Shown here in pieces: positions 53,992-62,639 of a DNA stretch of 64,000 nt. This DNA comes from Herbaspirillum seropedicae. GTDB taxonomy: Bacteria; Pseudomonadota; Gammaproteobacteria; Burkholderiales; Burkholderiaceae_D. Numbering within the stretch: position 1 is the first letter of the stretch; each line of letters starts with the position of its first letter. The stretch covers positions 5,445,724 to 5,509,723 of the forward strand of contig NZ_CP011930.1 of NCBI RefSeq assembly GCF_001040945.1, given 5' to 3'. The translations under genes were made by a program, and so were the position numbers. Under the pieces are notes generated by a model that was not told the origin of the DNA, did not search any database, and was given only the letters and a program-made list of their open reading frames with translations.

Positions 53992-55503
53992 TTACTTCGC
54001 CACCGGCATGGTGAACTCGGCGCCCTTGCCGATAGTGGCCGACCAGCGCTGCATGATGGACTTGTAGCGCGTATAGAAACGAATGCCCTCTTCCCCATAG
54101 GCATGGGTATCGCCGAAGAGCGAACGCTTCCAGCCGCCGAAGGAATGCCAGGCCATCGGCACAGGAATCGGTACGTTGATGCCTACCATGCCCACCTGGA
54201 TGCGGCGCGAGAATTCATGCGCAGTATTGCCATCGGCGGTGAAGAGCGAGACGCCATTGCCGTATTCATGCGCATTGATCAGTTGCACCGCCGAGGCGAA
54301 GTCCGGCACGCGCACCACGCACAGCACGGGACCGAAGATTTCTTCCTGGTAGATCTTCATCTCGGTGGTGACGTGGTCGAAGAGCGTACCGCCGATGAAG
54401 AAACCTTCCTCATGGCCGGGCACCTTCAGCCCGCGGCCATCGACCAGCAGCTTGGCGCCGGCGTCCACGCCGCTCTGGATGTAGCCCTCGACCTTGGCCT
54501 TGTGCGCGGCGGTCACCAGCGGGCCCATCTCGGCGTCGTCTTCCATGCCGTTCTTGACCTTCAAGGCCTTCACGCGGGGGATCAGGGCTTCCACCAGCTT
54601 GTCGGCCACGCTGCCCACGGCCACCGCCACCGAAATGGCCATGCAGCGCTCGCCCGCCGACCCGTAGGCCGCACCGATGAGGGCATCGACGGCCTGGTCC
54701 AGGTTGGCATCGGGCATCACCACCAGGTGGTTCTTGGCGCCGCCCAGGGCCTGGGCGCGCAGCGGGAAGGTACCGGCGCGCTCGGTGGCCTTGCGATAGA
54801 TGTATTCCGCAATCGGGGTGGAACCGACGAAGGACACGGCCTGCACCTCCGGATGCTCCAGCAGCGCATCCACAGCGACCTTGTCGCCCTGGACCACGTT
54901 GAAGACGCCATCGGGCAAGCCTGCGCGCTTGAACAGTTCGGCCAGCATCAGCGAGGGCGAAGGATCGCGCTCGGAAGGCTTCAACACAAAGCTGTTGCCG
55001 GTGGCAATGGCGATGGGGGCCATCCACAGCGGCACCATCACCGGGAAGTTGAACGGCGTAATGCCGGCGGTCACGCCCAGCGGCTGGCGCAGGTTCCAGT
55101 TGTCGATGCCACCGCCGATGTTGTCGGTGAACTGGGTCTTGAGCAGCTGCGGAATGCCGGTGGCGAATTCGACGATCTCCAGGCCGCGGGTGACCTCCCC
55201 TTTCGCATCCGAGAAGACCTTGCCATGTTCCAGCGTGATCGCCTTGGCCAGCGCATCGTGGTTCTGCTCGATCAGTTCCTTGAACTTGAACAGCACCCGG
55301 GCACGCTTCAAGGGCGCCGTCTCCGCCCAGGCCGGCGCAGCCGCACTGGCCGCTGCCACGGCCGCATTGACTTCCTGCACCGAGGCCAGCGCCACCTTGG
55401 CGGTCGCAGCACCCGTGGCCGGATTGAAGACGTCCTGGCTGCGGCCGCTCTCGGAGCGGGAAATCTGGCCATTGATGAAGTGATCGATATGCGGGAGGCT
55501 CAT
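53992..55503 (-). CDS. mmsA: CoA-acylating methylmalonate-semialdehyde dehydrogenase
   Basis: The 503-residue aldehyde dehydrogenase has the MmsA landmarks: [12 protein letters not shown] start, [19 protein letters not shown], the catalytic cysteine in [13 protein letters not shown], and the MmsA-typical [19 protein letters not shown] tail. It uses CoA and NAD to turn methylmalonate or malonate semialdehyde into propionyl- or acetyl-CoA in valine or inositol breakdown. AGGAAACC precedes the start. Divergent from a LysR gene, which probably controls it; an mmsB gene is not present. Confidence 0.93.
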   Translation of the reverse strand: MSLPHIDHFINGQISRSESGRSQDVFNPATGAATAKVALASVQEVNAAVAAASAAAPAWAETAPLKRARVLFKFKELIEQNHDALAKAITLEHGKVFSDAKGEVTRGLEIVEFATGIPQLLKTQFTDNIGGGIDNWNLRQPLGVTAGITPFNFPVMVPLWMAPIAIATGNSFVLKPSERDPSPSLMLAELFKRAGLPDGVFNVVQGDKVAVDALLEHPEVQAVSFVGSTPIAEYIYRKATERAGTFPLRAQALGGAKNHLVVMPDANLDQAVDALIGAAYGSAGERCMAISVAVAVGSVADKLVEALIPRVKALKVKNGMEDDAEMGPLVTAAHKAKVEGYIQSGVDAGAKLLVDGRGLKVPGHEEGFFIGGTLFDHVTTEMKIYQEEIFGPVLCVVRVPDFASAVQLINAHEYGNGVSLFTADGNTAHEFSRRIQVGMVGINVPIPVPMAWHSFGGWKRSLFGDTHAYGEEGIRFYTRYKSIMQRWSATIGKGAEFTMPVAK

Positions 55504-55733
55504 AAGGTTTCCTTTGGATGTGTTCGATGAGGGCAACGGGACCCGTCTCCTGGTCCCGGATGTCAGACCGGCCACGCAGCAGCGGCGATGAATGGCAAGA
55601 ATAGTCTCCTCGCGCCAGCTCATCCAATGAGGAATTATCAAGAGCAATATAAAAACTCCTTATAATGCCTTCATCCTTACGCACACCCTGCCCACAGGCT
55701 AATCACAGCCTGTCCACCAGGATATCCACGGGT

Positions 55734-55742
55734 TTATCCACA
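55734..55742. other. DnaA box upstream of the LysR gene
   Basis: A perfect TTATCCACA lies 43 bp before the LysR start, in a stretch with CCACAGG and TCCACCAGG near-boxes. Confidence 0.6.
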
Positions 55743-55784
55743 TCTCCAATCCCGTGAAATGCCCAGCAATCGCGGAAGTTGACG

Positions 55785-56669
55785 ATGGATCTGACCCAAT
55801 TACGTGCATTTATCTCTGTCGCCCATGAAGGCAACCTGACCCGGGCCGCTGACAAGCTGCATTTGACCCAGCCGGCGGTGAGCCTGCAGATCAAGGGGCT
55901 GCAAGAAAGCCTGGGCCTGCAACTGTTCAATCGGAGTGCAGCGGGGATGGTCTTGACCGCGGAAGGCAACAAATTGCTGCCACTGGCCGAGCGGGTATTG
56001 GCCGATGTGCAGGAACTGCGCCGTCACGCCGCCGACTTTCGCTCCAGTACGGGGGAATTGTCGGGTTCGCTGGCCATCGGCACCATTCTGGATCCGGAAT
56101 TCATCCGCCTGGGCGGCTTCCTGAAGTTGCTGGTCGAGCGCCATCCGCAGCTGTCGACCCAGCTCGCCCATCACATGTCGGGTTCGGTCCTGAACGAGAT
56201 CCGCGCCGGCAAGCTCGATGTCGGCTTCTTCCTCGGCGCGCCTGGCCAAGGCTTCCAATCGATGGAGCTGACTTCGTTCACCTACAAGGTCATCGCGCCG
56301 GCGGGATGGAAAAACCGTGTCTCGGGTAAGGGGTGGAAGGAGTTGTCGCGGCTGCCCTGGATATGGACCCCGCCGGAATCTGCCCATCATCGTCTATTAA
56401 GCAGGATCTTCGCTCAACATCAGGTAAAACCGCATACAGTGGCATTGGTCGACCAAGAGTCATCCATGCTCGACCTGGTCAAGTCCGGGGTCGGACTGTC
56501 GTTGGCGCGGGCCTCCATTGCCCTCAACCAGGCGCACGCTCACGGCTTGGTCATCGCTGATGCGGTGGAATTGTCGACGCAGCTGAGCTTCATCTGCCTG
56601 GAAAAGTGGCAGCACGATCCCGTGATCCAGGCCGTTTTCCGTCTCTTGCAGGAAATCTGGCAAAGCTGA
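55785..56669 (+). CDS. LysR-family regulator, divergent from mmsA
   Basis: The 294-residue protein has the LysR DNA-binding domain LRAFISVAHEGNLTRAADKLHLTQPAVSLQIKGLQESLGLQLF and an effector domain with ISLP-like strand LAIGTILDPEF and LDVGFFLGA. GGAAG six bases upstream supports ATG 55785. It probably regulates mmsA and the GMC gene. It is followed by the DnaA-box-rich region, which has no other gene before the ferredoxin. Confidence 0.88.
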   Translation: MDLTQLRAFISVAHEGNLTRAADKLHLTQPAVSLQIKGLQESLGLQLFNRSAAGMVLTAEGNKLLPLAERVLADVQELRRHAADFRSSTGELSGSLAIGTILDPEFIRLGGFLKLLVERHPQLSTQLAHHMSGSVLNEIRAGKLDVGFFLGAPGQGFQSMELTSFTYKVIAPAGWKNRVSGKGWKELSRLPWIWTPPESAHHRLLSRIFAQHQVKPHTVALVDQESSMLDLVKSGVGLSLARASIALNQAHAHGLVIADAVELSTQLSFICLEKWQHDPVIQAVFRLLQEIWQS

Positions 56670-57104
56670 ATTGTCTTCAAGACAAGCATTTGAGATCGAA
56701 AATTTCTTATAAGCAAGCTTGATTCACCGTTGTATTGCCGAACCTAAAGGGCCGTTCTGGTTCATCTGGTGCGTGCCAAGGGCTTTTGGGCTGTTTTTTC
56801 GGGTTCTGGCGCTTTTTTTGGAAAGATGTCCACCGCGCACGCTCTTCCGGTTCTTTAATTCAGATGTGGATATATATAAGTAGTAGTAGTTGTTAACGGC
56901 GCCAAAAACTGTGGATAACTTGGTTTACGCGAAAAAAATCAAGGATTTAGCTTTCTGATAAACGCTTGGTAAGCTTTTGCATTGCGCAGGCACAGATTCT
57001 GGACAATTTTTGGCCGGTGGATAAAAAGCGAAGATATACCCAAACCGCGCAGCGGATATGCAGAGACTTATCCACAGCCGCCTCCAAACCCGTGAAAAAC
57101 AGGC
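56670..57104. other. Gene-free AT-rich region holding origin-like module A (435 bp)
   Basis: No gene fits here. The right half, 56865-57076, is the origin-like module A; the left part is AT-rich with TTTTTT/TTTTTTT tracts, consistent with easily melted DNA. Confidence 0.6.
56865..57076. other. oriC: Candidate oriC module A: DnaA boxes with trio-like repeat
   Basis: Contains TGTGGATAT (56865), AAG-TAG-TAG-TAG (56878-56889, matching the DnaA-trio consensus), GTTAAC, a GC-rich segment, and then boxes at 56910-56918 (TGTGGATAA), 57016-57024 (GGTGGATAA) and, on the other strand, 57068-57076 (TTATCCACA). The box intervals (106 and 158 bp from the first) recur exactly in module B. Confidence 0.65.
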
Positions 57105-57407
57105 ATGTCTAGCTCAATCCGCTTCCTTGTACGCATTCAGCCCTCGGGCTTGCAATTTGAACAAGTCCCTGGACGCTCCGTATTGCTATCGGCCTTGTCG
57201 GCGAGCATTCGCCTGCCCAACTCCTGCCGCAATGGGACCTGCCGGACCTGCATGTGCAAATTGTCCACAGGGCGGATCGATTACCAGATCGAATGGCCGG
57301 GACTCACGCGGGAAGAAAAGGCCGAAGGCTGGATACTTCCCTGCGTGGCCGAGGCCGCCAGCGATCTTGAGCTGCTGGTCCCCGATGCAGTGGACCCGAA
57401 GCGCTGA
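57105..57407 (+). CDS. [2Fe-2S] ferredoxin-like protein
   Basis: This 100-residue protein has the plant-type ferredoxin cluster pattern C-x4-C-x2-C (SCRNGTCRTCMC) plus a distant fourth cysteine in WILPCVAEA, spaced as expected. No signal peptide. It is a single gene between two DnaA-box modules, with no oxygenase or reductase partner. Electron donor and acceptor are unknown. Conservation of this gene next to the candidate origin may reflect local synteny only. Confidence 0.85.
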   Translation: MSSSIRFLVRIQPSGLQFEQVPGRSVLLSALSASIRLPNSCRNGTCRTCMCKLSTGRIDYQIEWPGLTREEKAEGWILPCVAEAASDLELLVPDAVDPKR

Positions 57408-57727
57408 ACTTGTCCACCGGGCAAGCTCGGCCGTCCGTTTCGTTCCATCCTTGAGCCCGCTGTGGATAAAAAACCGTAGCCAGGCCATCTCCTGAGCCGC
57501 TGACGGGTTTTCTTGTCCACACCCGATGGGGCTCCCCCTTTCGAATTGTCCACCGGCGTGGCAGCCGCGTCCTGTCCTTTCCTGGGCCGCCCCGATCTCT
57601 GCGGCCTTCAACGTCATGCAATCCAGGACGACTGGTCCGAAGCGTCTATCTGTCAGCTGCCTGGTGGGTTTGGCAGACCTGGGCACGCGCGCAGCGAAAG
57701 CGCGCGCAGTTCAGCTTTATAGTTAGG

Positions 57728-57937
57728 CTGTTTATAAGATTAGTAGTGATGGTTAACGTCCGCGTGTTGATGTGGATAACCTGGTTTACTCCCAAAAAAT
57801 CAGTCGCTTGCGCGACGCATAAATCCTTGGGCAAGGCCTGTATGACGTGATTCCAAATCGTGGATAAAAATTCGCCTTTGGATAACTTTTCGAGTTTTCC
57901 CCAATCGATGAAAAAGTTATTCAGAACTTTATCCACA
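57728..57937. other. oriC: Candidate oriC module B: diverged copy of module A
   Basis: TTTATAAGAT-TAGTAG, GTTAAC, a GC-rich segment, then box TGTGGATAA at 57771-57779, CGTGGATAA at 57859, TTTGGATAA at 57877 and TTATCCACA at 57929 on the other strand. Distances from 57771 to the last two are 106 and 158 bp, identical to module A. Both share TGTGGATAAC-TGGTTTAC and an A6-7TCA tract downstream, and ATAAA at offset 48. Confidence 0.65.
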
Positions 57938-58123
57938 GGGCGAGGCGTTTTTGATGATTTGGCGGCTGCAATGGGAAATTTTTGTTAAAGCCAATGAATT
58001 CGGTCAATTTGCTGCGGATCAAGGCCAGATTTAGGCTTTGAGTTGAGAAATAGCCCCTATTTCCTACCCCTTCGTGAGCTTGTGCCGGATTGCTTCCATC
58101 CATGCCAGGATGAAACACGGGGC

Positions 58124-58164
58124 AAAAAAACGCGGGGTCAGGAAAGTTATCCCCTGACCCCGCG
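58124..58164 (-). terminator. Terminator of the AsmA gene
   Basis: A perfect 12-bp stem CGCGGGGTCAGG/CCTGACCCCGCG with a 10-nt loop is followed on the minus strand by seven T. Confidence 0.92.
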
Positions 58165-58191
58165 CCTGTCTTGCGCCGCATTTTCTGCTGC

Positions 58192-60240
58192 CTATTTTTT
58201 AGGCGAGCGCTCCGCAGGCAGGGTTTTGCCTGCCGCTGGCGCACGGGGCGCCTTCCTGGCTTCTTCCAGCAGATGGGCACAATCGGCTTGCTCGTCGCCG
58301 TCGACATTGATCAACGGCAGGATGGCCGTCACCGGCGCCAGCAAGCCCAGCGCCACCGCGCTGCCGGCGCGCAGCGCCAGCATCCCCTTGTCCACCCCGA
58401 CATCTGGCTGCTTGAAGGTCCCCGCCACATACAACGGCGAGCGCAGCGAGATGATGCGCAGGCCCTTGCTCTTGGGATGGACGTGCAGATCCAGCTTTTC
58501 ACGCCGCATGTCGATGGTGCCATCCACGGAGATCAGCGCATCCTCGGTATCGAGCATCAGTGTGCGGGCCGTCATGATCCCCTCCCGGACGGGCAGGTCG
58601 CCCGCCAGGCAGTTGAGCTTCACTTCCTTGTCGCCGAACAGCTTGCTGATGACCACATTGCCCAGGTTCAGCCCGGCCGCTTCCAGCAGGAACTTGCTGA
58701 TCGCGCCCTGAGTCACCAGCGTCTTCACCTCGCCATTGGACGACCCCAGCATCGCCGCCACCGAATTGCCGGTGGCGCTGAGCCGGGCGTCGCCATTGAT
58801 CTCGCCGAAGCTGGTGCGGGAAGCGTCAAGCTGCGGATAGAGCTTCTGTATCTTCAGCCGGCGCGCCGACAGGATCAGCTCCGACTTCATCGGCGCAGCC
58901 TGCCCGTCCAGGCGGATGGTCGACCGCAGGTTGCCGCCGGCCACGCCGAAATCCAGCGGAGCCAGTGTCAACACCTTGTCCTTGAGGATCAGATGCGCCT
59001 GCAGGTCGCTGATGGGCAGGTCCTTCTGCTTGATGATGCGCTTGCCCGTGAGTTTCACATCCGCGTCCAGTGCGCCCCAGGCATCAGTGCTGAAGGTCTT
59101 TACCGGCAGCACCTTGTCGCCAGGCTGGCGCTCCTGCGCGCCGCGCTCAGCCTTCTCGGCATTGGAATCGGCGCCGATGAGCGGCGCCAGGTCGTCGAAG
59201 CGCAGCACTTCGGAAGTGAGCGAGCCCGTCAACTGCGACCGCGCCGCGCCTGCGCCGGTGGTGTAGCGCAGGCTGCCATTGATATCGCTCTGGCCGACCT
59301 TGCCGCGAAAGTCTTCATAGTCCCACTGGCTGTGGCCGGCGTCGATCTTGCCGATCAGCCTGCCCTCGGTGGCGAACGGCGGCGTTTCGGGCAGCAGCAC
59401 ACCGGTCAGCGGATACAGGTTGCCCATGCTGGCCCCCGACACCGACAGCCGCAGATCCAGCGCCGCCAGCGCAGCCGGCCGGGTCAGCGTGCCGTGCACA
59501 CCGATGGCGGTCTTACCCACCCGTACCTGCGCCTGCAGCGGATAGGGTTGCTGCACATTCTGCAGCGACAGCACGCCGCCAGCCTTGCCTTGTCCCGACA
59601 CCGGCGCGCCATTGAAACTGCCGCTGAGCTTCCAGCCCAGGCCATAGATCTTTTCCACAGCAGGGTCGAGGGTATCGATCTCGGCCTTGAGTTTTATCTT
59701 GTCCACAGCGTCGTCCAGGCTCAGCTTGCCCTGGCGCAGGGTGATGCGGCCCAGCCGGAGGTTCCACGCCGAGGGTCCCGCGCTGCTGCTCTTGAAGGTC
59801 CAGTTATTCACCGCCTGCGCATTGCGCAGCAGGCTCACGGAGGGATCACGGATGTCCAGCGAGGGCAGCGCGATGTCGTGCACCAGCAGCGGCAAGGGAT
59901 TGAGAGTGAACGTCACCTGGCCGATGGTGGCCATCTGGCCGGCCTGGCTGAAGGCGGGCGGATTGCCGATGCGCAGCTGCTCGGCTTGCAAGCGGGGCCA
60001 GGGCAGCCAGCGCTCCCAGAAGCCGGGCGGGGCCGCGCCGGGGAGGGTTTGCGCGCGCTGCCAGTGCAGCGAGAGGTCGCCATCGATGGCAAATTCGCGA
60101 CCGATCGAGGCCGAGACGCGTTCATTGATCCAGGGCTTGGCCCGGTTCCAGTCGAAGCTGAGGATGAAGATGACCGCTGCAGTGATCAGCAGGATCAGGC
60201 TGGCGCAGAGCCAGAGGATTATCTTTGTCAGGCGCGGCAT
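58192..60240 (-). CDS. AsmA family inner-membrane-anchored protein
   Basis: The 682-residue protein has one N-terminal TM helix (about residues 6-28) and then the beta-groove AsmA domain in the periplasm, with the conserved C-terminal block ISKFLLEAAGLNLGNVVISKLFGDKEVKLNC. AsmA-like proteins are thought to help move phospholipids between membranes. The C-terminal tail is charged and Lys-rich. It has its own terminator and no operon partners in the window. Confidence 0.85.
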   Translation of the reverse strand: MPRLTKIILWLCASLILLITAAVIFILSFDWNRAKPWINERVSASIGREFAIDGDLSLHWQRAQTLPGAAPPGFWERWLPWPRLQAEQLRIGNPPAFSQAGQMATIGQVTFTLNPLPLLVHDIALPSLDIRDPSVSLLRNAQAVNNWTFKSSSAGPSAWNLRLGRITLRQGKLSLDDAVDKIKLKAEIDTLDPAVEKIYGLGWKLSGSFNGAPVSGQGKAGGVLSLQNVQQPYPLQAQVRVGKTAIGVHGTLTRPAALAALDLRLSVSGASMGNLYPLTGVLLPETPPFATEGRLIGKIDAGHSQWDYEDFRGKVGQSDINGSLRYTTGAGAARSQLTGSLTSEVLRFDDLAPLIGADSNAEKAERGAQERQPGDKVLPVKTFSTDAWGALDADVKLTGKRIIKQKDLPISDLQAHLILKDKVLTLAPLDFGVAGGNLRSTIRLDGQAAPMKSELILSARRLKIQKLYPQLDASRTSFGEINGDARLSATGNSVAAMLGSSNGEVKTLVTQGAISKFLLEAAGLNLGNVVISKLFGDKEVKLNCLAGDLPVREGIMTARTLMLDTEDALISVDGTIDMRREKLDLHVHPKSKGLRIISLRSPLYVAGTFKQPDVGVDKGMLALRAGSAVALGLLAPVTAILPLINVDGDEQADCAHLLEEARKAPRAPAAGKTLPAERSPKK

Positions 60241-60299
60241 CGGTTGGGCTTGCCATTGAGGGGTTCAACATATGCCGATGCCGCCCTGCCAGCGCCGCA

Positions 60300-61259
60300 T
60301 CAGCGCTTCATGTTGATACGACCGAATTCGTCATGGGTTGTTGCAGACAAATGTGCGCGCAGCCACTTGTGCGCGGGATTGCGGGCGTCGCGCTCGTGCC
60401 AGAGCATGTCCACATGCTCTTCCGGGGTCTGGAAGGGCAATTCCTTCACCACCAATGCTTCGGCCATTCCGGTGGCGGCCACCAGGTGGCGGGGCAATAC
60501 GGTGATCAGTTCCGAACTGGCCACGATGCGCCCAGCGGTGAAGAACTGGTTCACCGTCAGCAGGATCTTGCGCTCACGGTTCATGCCTGCCAGCACATCG
60601 TCGATGACCGCATGGGGTTTGCCCGACAGGCTCACCAGCAGGTGGTCGGCGTTGCAATAGCTGTCCAGGGTCAGCGGCTGGCCGGCCAGCGGGTGGCTCT
60701 TGTGCATGACGCAGACGTACTGGCCGGTGTAGAGCCGGGCGTGGCTGATCTGGCTCTTGGCCATGCCCTGGCCATCGGCCAGTTGGGCGGTCACCCCGGG
60801 GAAGAAGCCCACCGCCAGGTCGATGTCGCCGCGCAGCAGCATGGCGCGCGGGTCACGGGTGGTCAGCGGCATCATGCGGATCTTGATGCGCGGAGCGTCG
60901 CGCATGATGGTGCGCACCAGCGAAGGCAGCCACAGGGCGGCGGTGGCGTCGACCATGGCCATGCGGAAGGTGTTCTGGGCGCGCGAGATGTCGAAGCTCT
61001 CCGGCGCGATCACCGCTTCCAGCTCCGAGAGCGCACGGCGCACCGTCGGCCACAGCTCTTCGGCGCGCGGCGTGGGCTTGACCCCGTGGGCGGTGCGGAT
61101 CACCAGGTCATCGTTGAGCGTGTCGCGCAGGCGACGAAGGGCATTGGAGACCGCCGGCTGCGTCATGGCCAGCAGATTGGCCGCGCGCGTGAGGTTCTGC
61201 TCGGTCATGACGGCGTCGAATACGCGCAACAGATTCAGGTCCAGGGTGAGAAAGCTCAT
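60300..61259 (-). CDS. LysR-family regulator, NodD/DntR-like
   Basis: The 319-residue protein has the LysR winged helix DLNLLRVFDAVMTEQNLTRAANLLAMTQPAVSNALRRLRDTLNDDLV, the PAVSNALRRLR form typical of the NodD/LinR/DntR branch, and an effector domain of about 200 residues. The gene is divergent from a small-protein gene whose promoter block (61324-61371) could hold its operator. Ligand unknown; many relatives sense aromatic compounds. Confidence 0.87.
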   Translation of the reverse strand: MSFLTLDLNLLRVFDAVMTEQNLTRAANLLAMTQPAVSNALRRLRDTLNDDLVIRTAHGVKPTPRAEELWPTVRRALSELEAVIAPESFDISRAQNTFRMAMVDATAALWLPSLVRTIMRDAPRIKIRMMPLTTRDPRAMLLRGDIDLAVGFFPGVTAQLADGQGMAKSQISHARLYTGQYVCVMHKSHPLAGQPLTLDSYCNADHLLVSLSGKPHAVIDDVLAGMNRERKILLTVNQFFTAGRIVASSELITVLPRHLVAATGMAEALVVKELPFQTPEEHVDMLWHERDARNPAHKWLRAHLSATTHDEFGRINMKR

Positions 61260-61323
61260 AGGGCGGGCCTTTGCGGCGGTAGGGAGAGGCAGTATGGATG
61301 CCGGTGATCGCCGGCAGAAATAT

Positions 61324-61371
61324 TATTCACAGATAATATAACTGATATCCGAAACGGAAAGTGGTCAAACA
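61324..61371 (+). promoter_or_regulatory. Shared promoter-region block of small-protein module 1
   Basis: Aligns without gaps to 62129-62176 at 35 of 48 positions, including TATTCACA, CTGATAT and AAGT-GTCA. Such conservation upstream of paralogous genes suggests a common promoter or regulator site. Confidence 0.55.
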
Positions 61372-61427
61372 AAGGTGAGTTCACTACACTGCAATGCAAC
61401 ATAACACACAACGTCAAGGATCGAATC

Positions 61428-61661
61428 ATGGCAACCATCGCACAAAGCACCAACAGCACCTTCAAGAGCAAGTTCGCCGCCGTCATGCGCAACATCTTCA
61501 TCCACTTCGTCAAGGCCCACGAGCTGCAAGCCGTTGCTCTGGTCGCCGCCGAACAGGATCGCGCAACCGGCGCCAGCCAACTGAACCGCATGGCCGACAA
61601 GTTCGAAGCCACCCAGCCCAACCTGGCTGCTGAACTGCGCTTCATCGCTTCGCGCGGCTGA
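61428..61661 (+). CDS. Small protein of module 1, unknown family
   Basis: The 77-residue protein is helical, basic at the N-terminus, without a signal peptide. AAGGA stands seven bases upstream. Its last 26 residues, LNRMADKFEATQPNLAAELR and onward, match those of the small protein at 62267 (LNRMANEYSMTQPNFAAELR). With the shared upstream block and downstream C-rich RNA element, the two genes are paralogous modules. I do not recognise a named domain. A role as host transcript for the 3' RNA is possible. Confidence 0.7.
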   Translation: MATIAQSTNSTFKSKFAAVMRNIFIHFVKAHELQAVALVAAEQDRATGASQLNRMADKFEATQPNLAAELRFIASRG

Positions 61662-61794
61662 TCGAAGGTTTCTGTTTCACCAGATTCAAGTTTTACCGGT
61701 CGCGCGTGACTTCCGCGTGACCTTGGCGCCAGGCCTTCAAGGACGGCGCCGGTAGTGAAGGATTTCGGTAGTTCCCGGCGCGTACGGCGCTTAT

Positions 61795-61896
61795 GTTGAC
61801 GCTGATTCGATCAACGCGTCAGGACACCGATCCGTTGTCTCCTCCTCCCTCTTTAGGAAGGATTAACCCCGCAGGCCATGCCTGTGGGGTTTTTTT
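61795..61896 (+). ncRNA. 3'UTR-derived small RNA candidate 1, CCUCCUCCC (anti-Shine-Dalgarno) type
   Basis: A hairpin (TTGACGC...GCGTCA) is followed by a single-stranded C-rich segment with CTCCTCCTCCC at 61839-61849, then a strong hairpin and eight T. Its 30-bp C-rich segment is identical to 62665-62694. CCUCCUCC-containing sRNAs from 3'UTRs of small-protein genes are known (CcsR/cuckoo type in Rhodobacter and relatives); membership here is by analogy. The 5' end is a guess. Confidence 0.6.
61864..61896 (+). terminator. Terminator of module 1
   Basis: An 11-bp stem AACCCCGCAGG/CCTGTGGGGTT (one G-U pair) with a CCATG loop is followed by eight T. Confidence 0.92.
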
Positions 61897-62128
61897 TCGT
61901 CCCTGCGCCAGGCGCCCTGTCGCCCCTGTCGCCCCATGCTTCCGGGGCATCCGGTCCCAGATATTCACCGGCGTTGCCGCCAGCGTCAAATCGCGTTGTT
62001 TTTCTACATCAGAGAACGCTGATCTGGCCGCATTGTCCATCCGGCAACGTTGCGCGACCTCGGCGTAAGCCATGTCCAGCAAGGACTTGCGACGCATGAC
62101 GAGACGCACAGGGGGCGCTGGGGACTCA

Positions 62129-62176
62129 TATTCACAAAGTCTATATCTGATATGAGAACTCTAAAGTAGTCATACA
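62129..62176 (+). promoter_or_regulatory. Shared promoter-region block of small-protein module 2
   Basis: Counterpart of 61324-61371 (35 of 48 identities). It stands 91 bp before the start codon of the second small gene. Confidence 0.55.
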
Positions 62177-62266
62177 GCCGGCGCCTCGGCATACTGCGAC
62201 GCAACAACAGTGAGATTGAACGCCGCGCAATCGTGTCGCGGCATGATTATCAGAGGTAGAAATATC

Positions 62267-62584
62267 ATGTCCTTCCTGAACCTGGCCTTTCCCGCAGAAG
62301 CTGCAATGCCGTTTGCACAGACCCTCATCGGGATGCTGGCAGCCTATGTCCGTCCGGCCCTGGGCCTGGGAGCGCTGGTGACCTTCGTGATGGTGTTCAA
62401 GCCGCTGATCCTGGGTCTGGCGCAAGCCGCCGTCCTGCTGGTCAAGCCGCGCAAGTCGCTGGAGCAACGCATCCTGGCGCACAAGTTCAGCGGCAAGCGC
62501 ATGCTCAACCGCATGGCCAATGAATACAGCATGACCCAGCCCAATTTCGCCGCCGAACTGCGCAACATGGCCGCGCGCGACTGA
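62267..62584 (+). CDS. Small membrane protein of module 2, unknown family
   Basis: This 105-residue protein starts MSFLNLAFPAEAAMPFAQTL, has one clear hydrophobic helix (about residues 20-50, YVRPALGLGALVTFVMVFKP), and a basic cytoplasmic tail ending LNRMANEYSMTQPNFAAELR, which matches the small protein at 61428. GAGG lies about ten bases upstream of the chosen ATG. Together with the shared promoter block and C-rich 3' RNA, it looks like a paralogue with an added membrane anchor. Function unknown. Confidence 0.7.
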   Translation: MSFLNLAFPAEAAMPFAQTLIGMLAAYVRPALGLGALVTFVMVFKPLILGLAQAAVLLVKPRKSLEQRILAHKFSGKRMLNRMANEYSMTQPNFAAELRNMAARD

Positions 62585-62639
62585 TCCGCCGATCCCGTCC
62601 CCGCCAGCCAGTTCGAGGCCCTCAGGCTTCTGGTCGTGT

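Larger units (their letters stand above)
57408..58191. other. Gene-free region with origin-like module B (784 bp)
   Basis: No open frame resembles a real gene. It contains DnaA boxes TGTGGATAA at 57461, TTGTCCACA at 57513, and module B at 57728-57937; the rest, about 57940-58120, is AT-rich and unassigned, then a terminator. Confidence 0.55.
61662..62266. other. Gene-free interval holding RNA element 1 and the second promoter block (605 bp)
   Basis: After the small gene come a TTGACGC...GCGTCA hairpin (about 61797-61822), the C-rich RNA element and terminator to 61896, then about 230 bp with no assignable feature, then the promoter block at 62129 and the leader of the next small gene. Confidence 0.5.

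Noticed and set aside
57921..58307. Open frame spanning the right side of module B into the AsmA terminator
   Set aside because: It runs through DnaA boxes and a terminator hairpin, has no binding site, and overlaps the AsmA 3' end.
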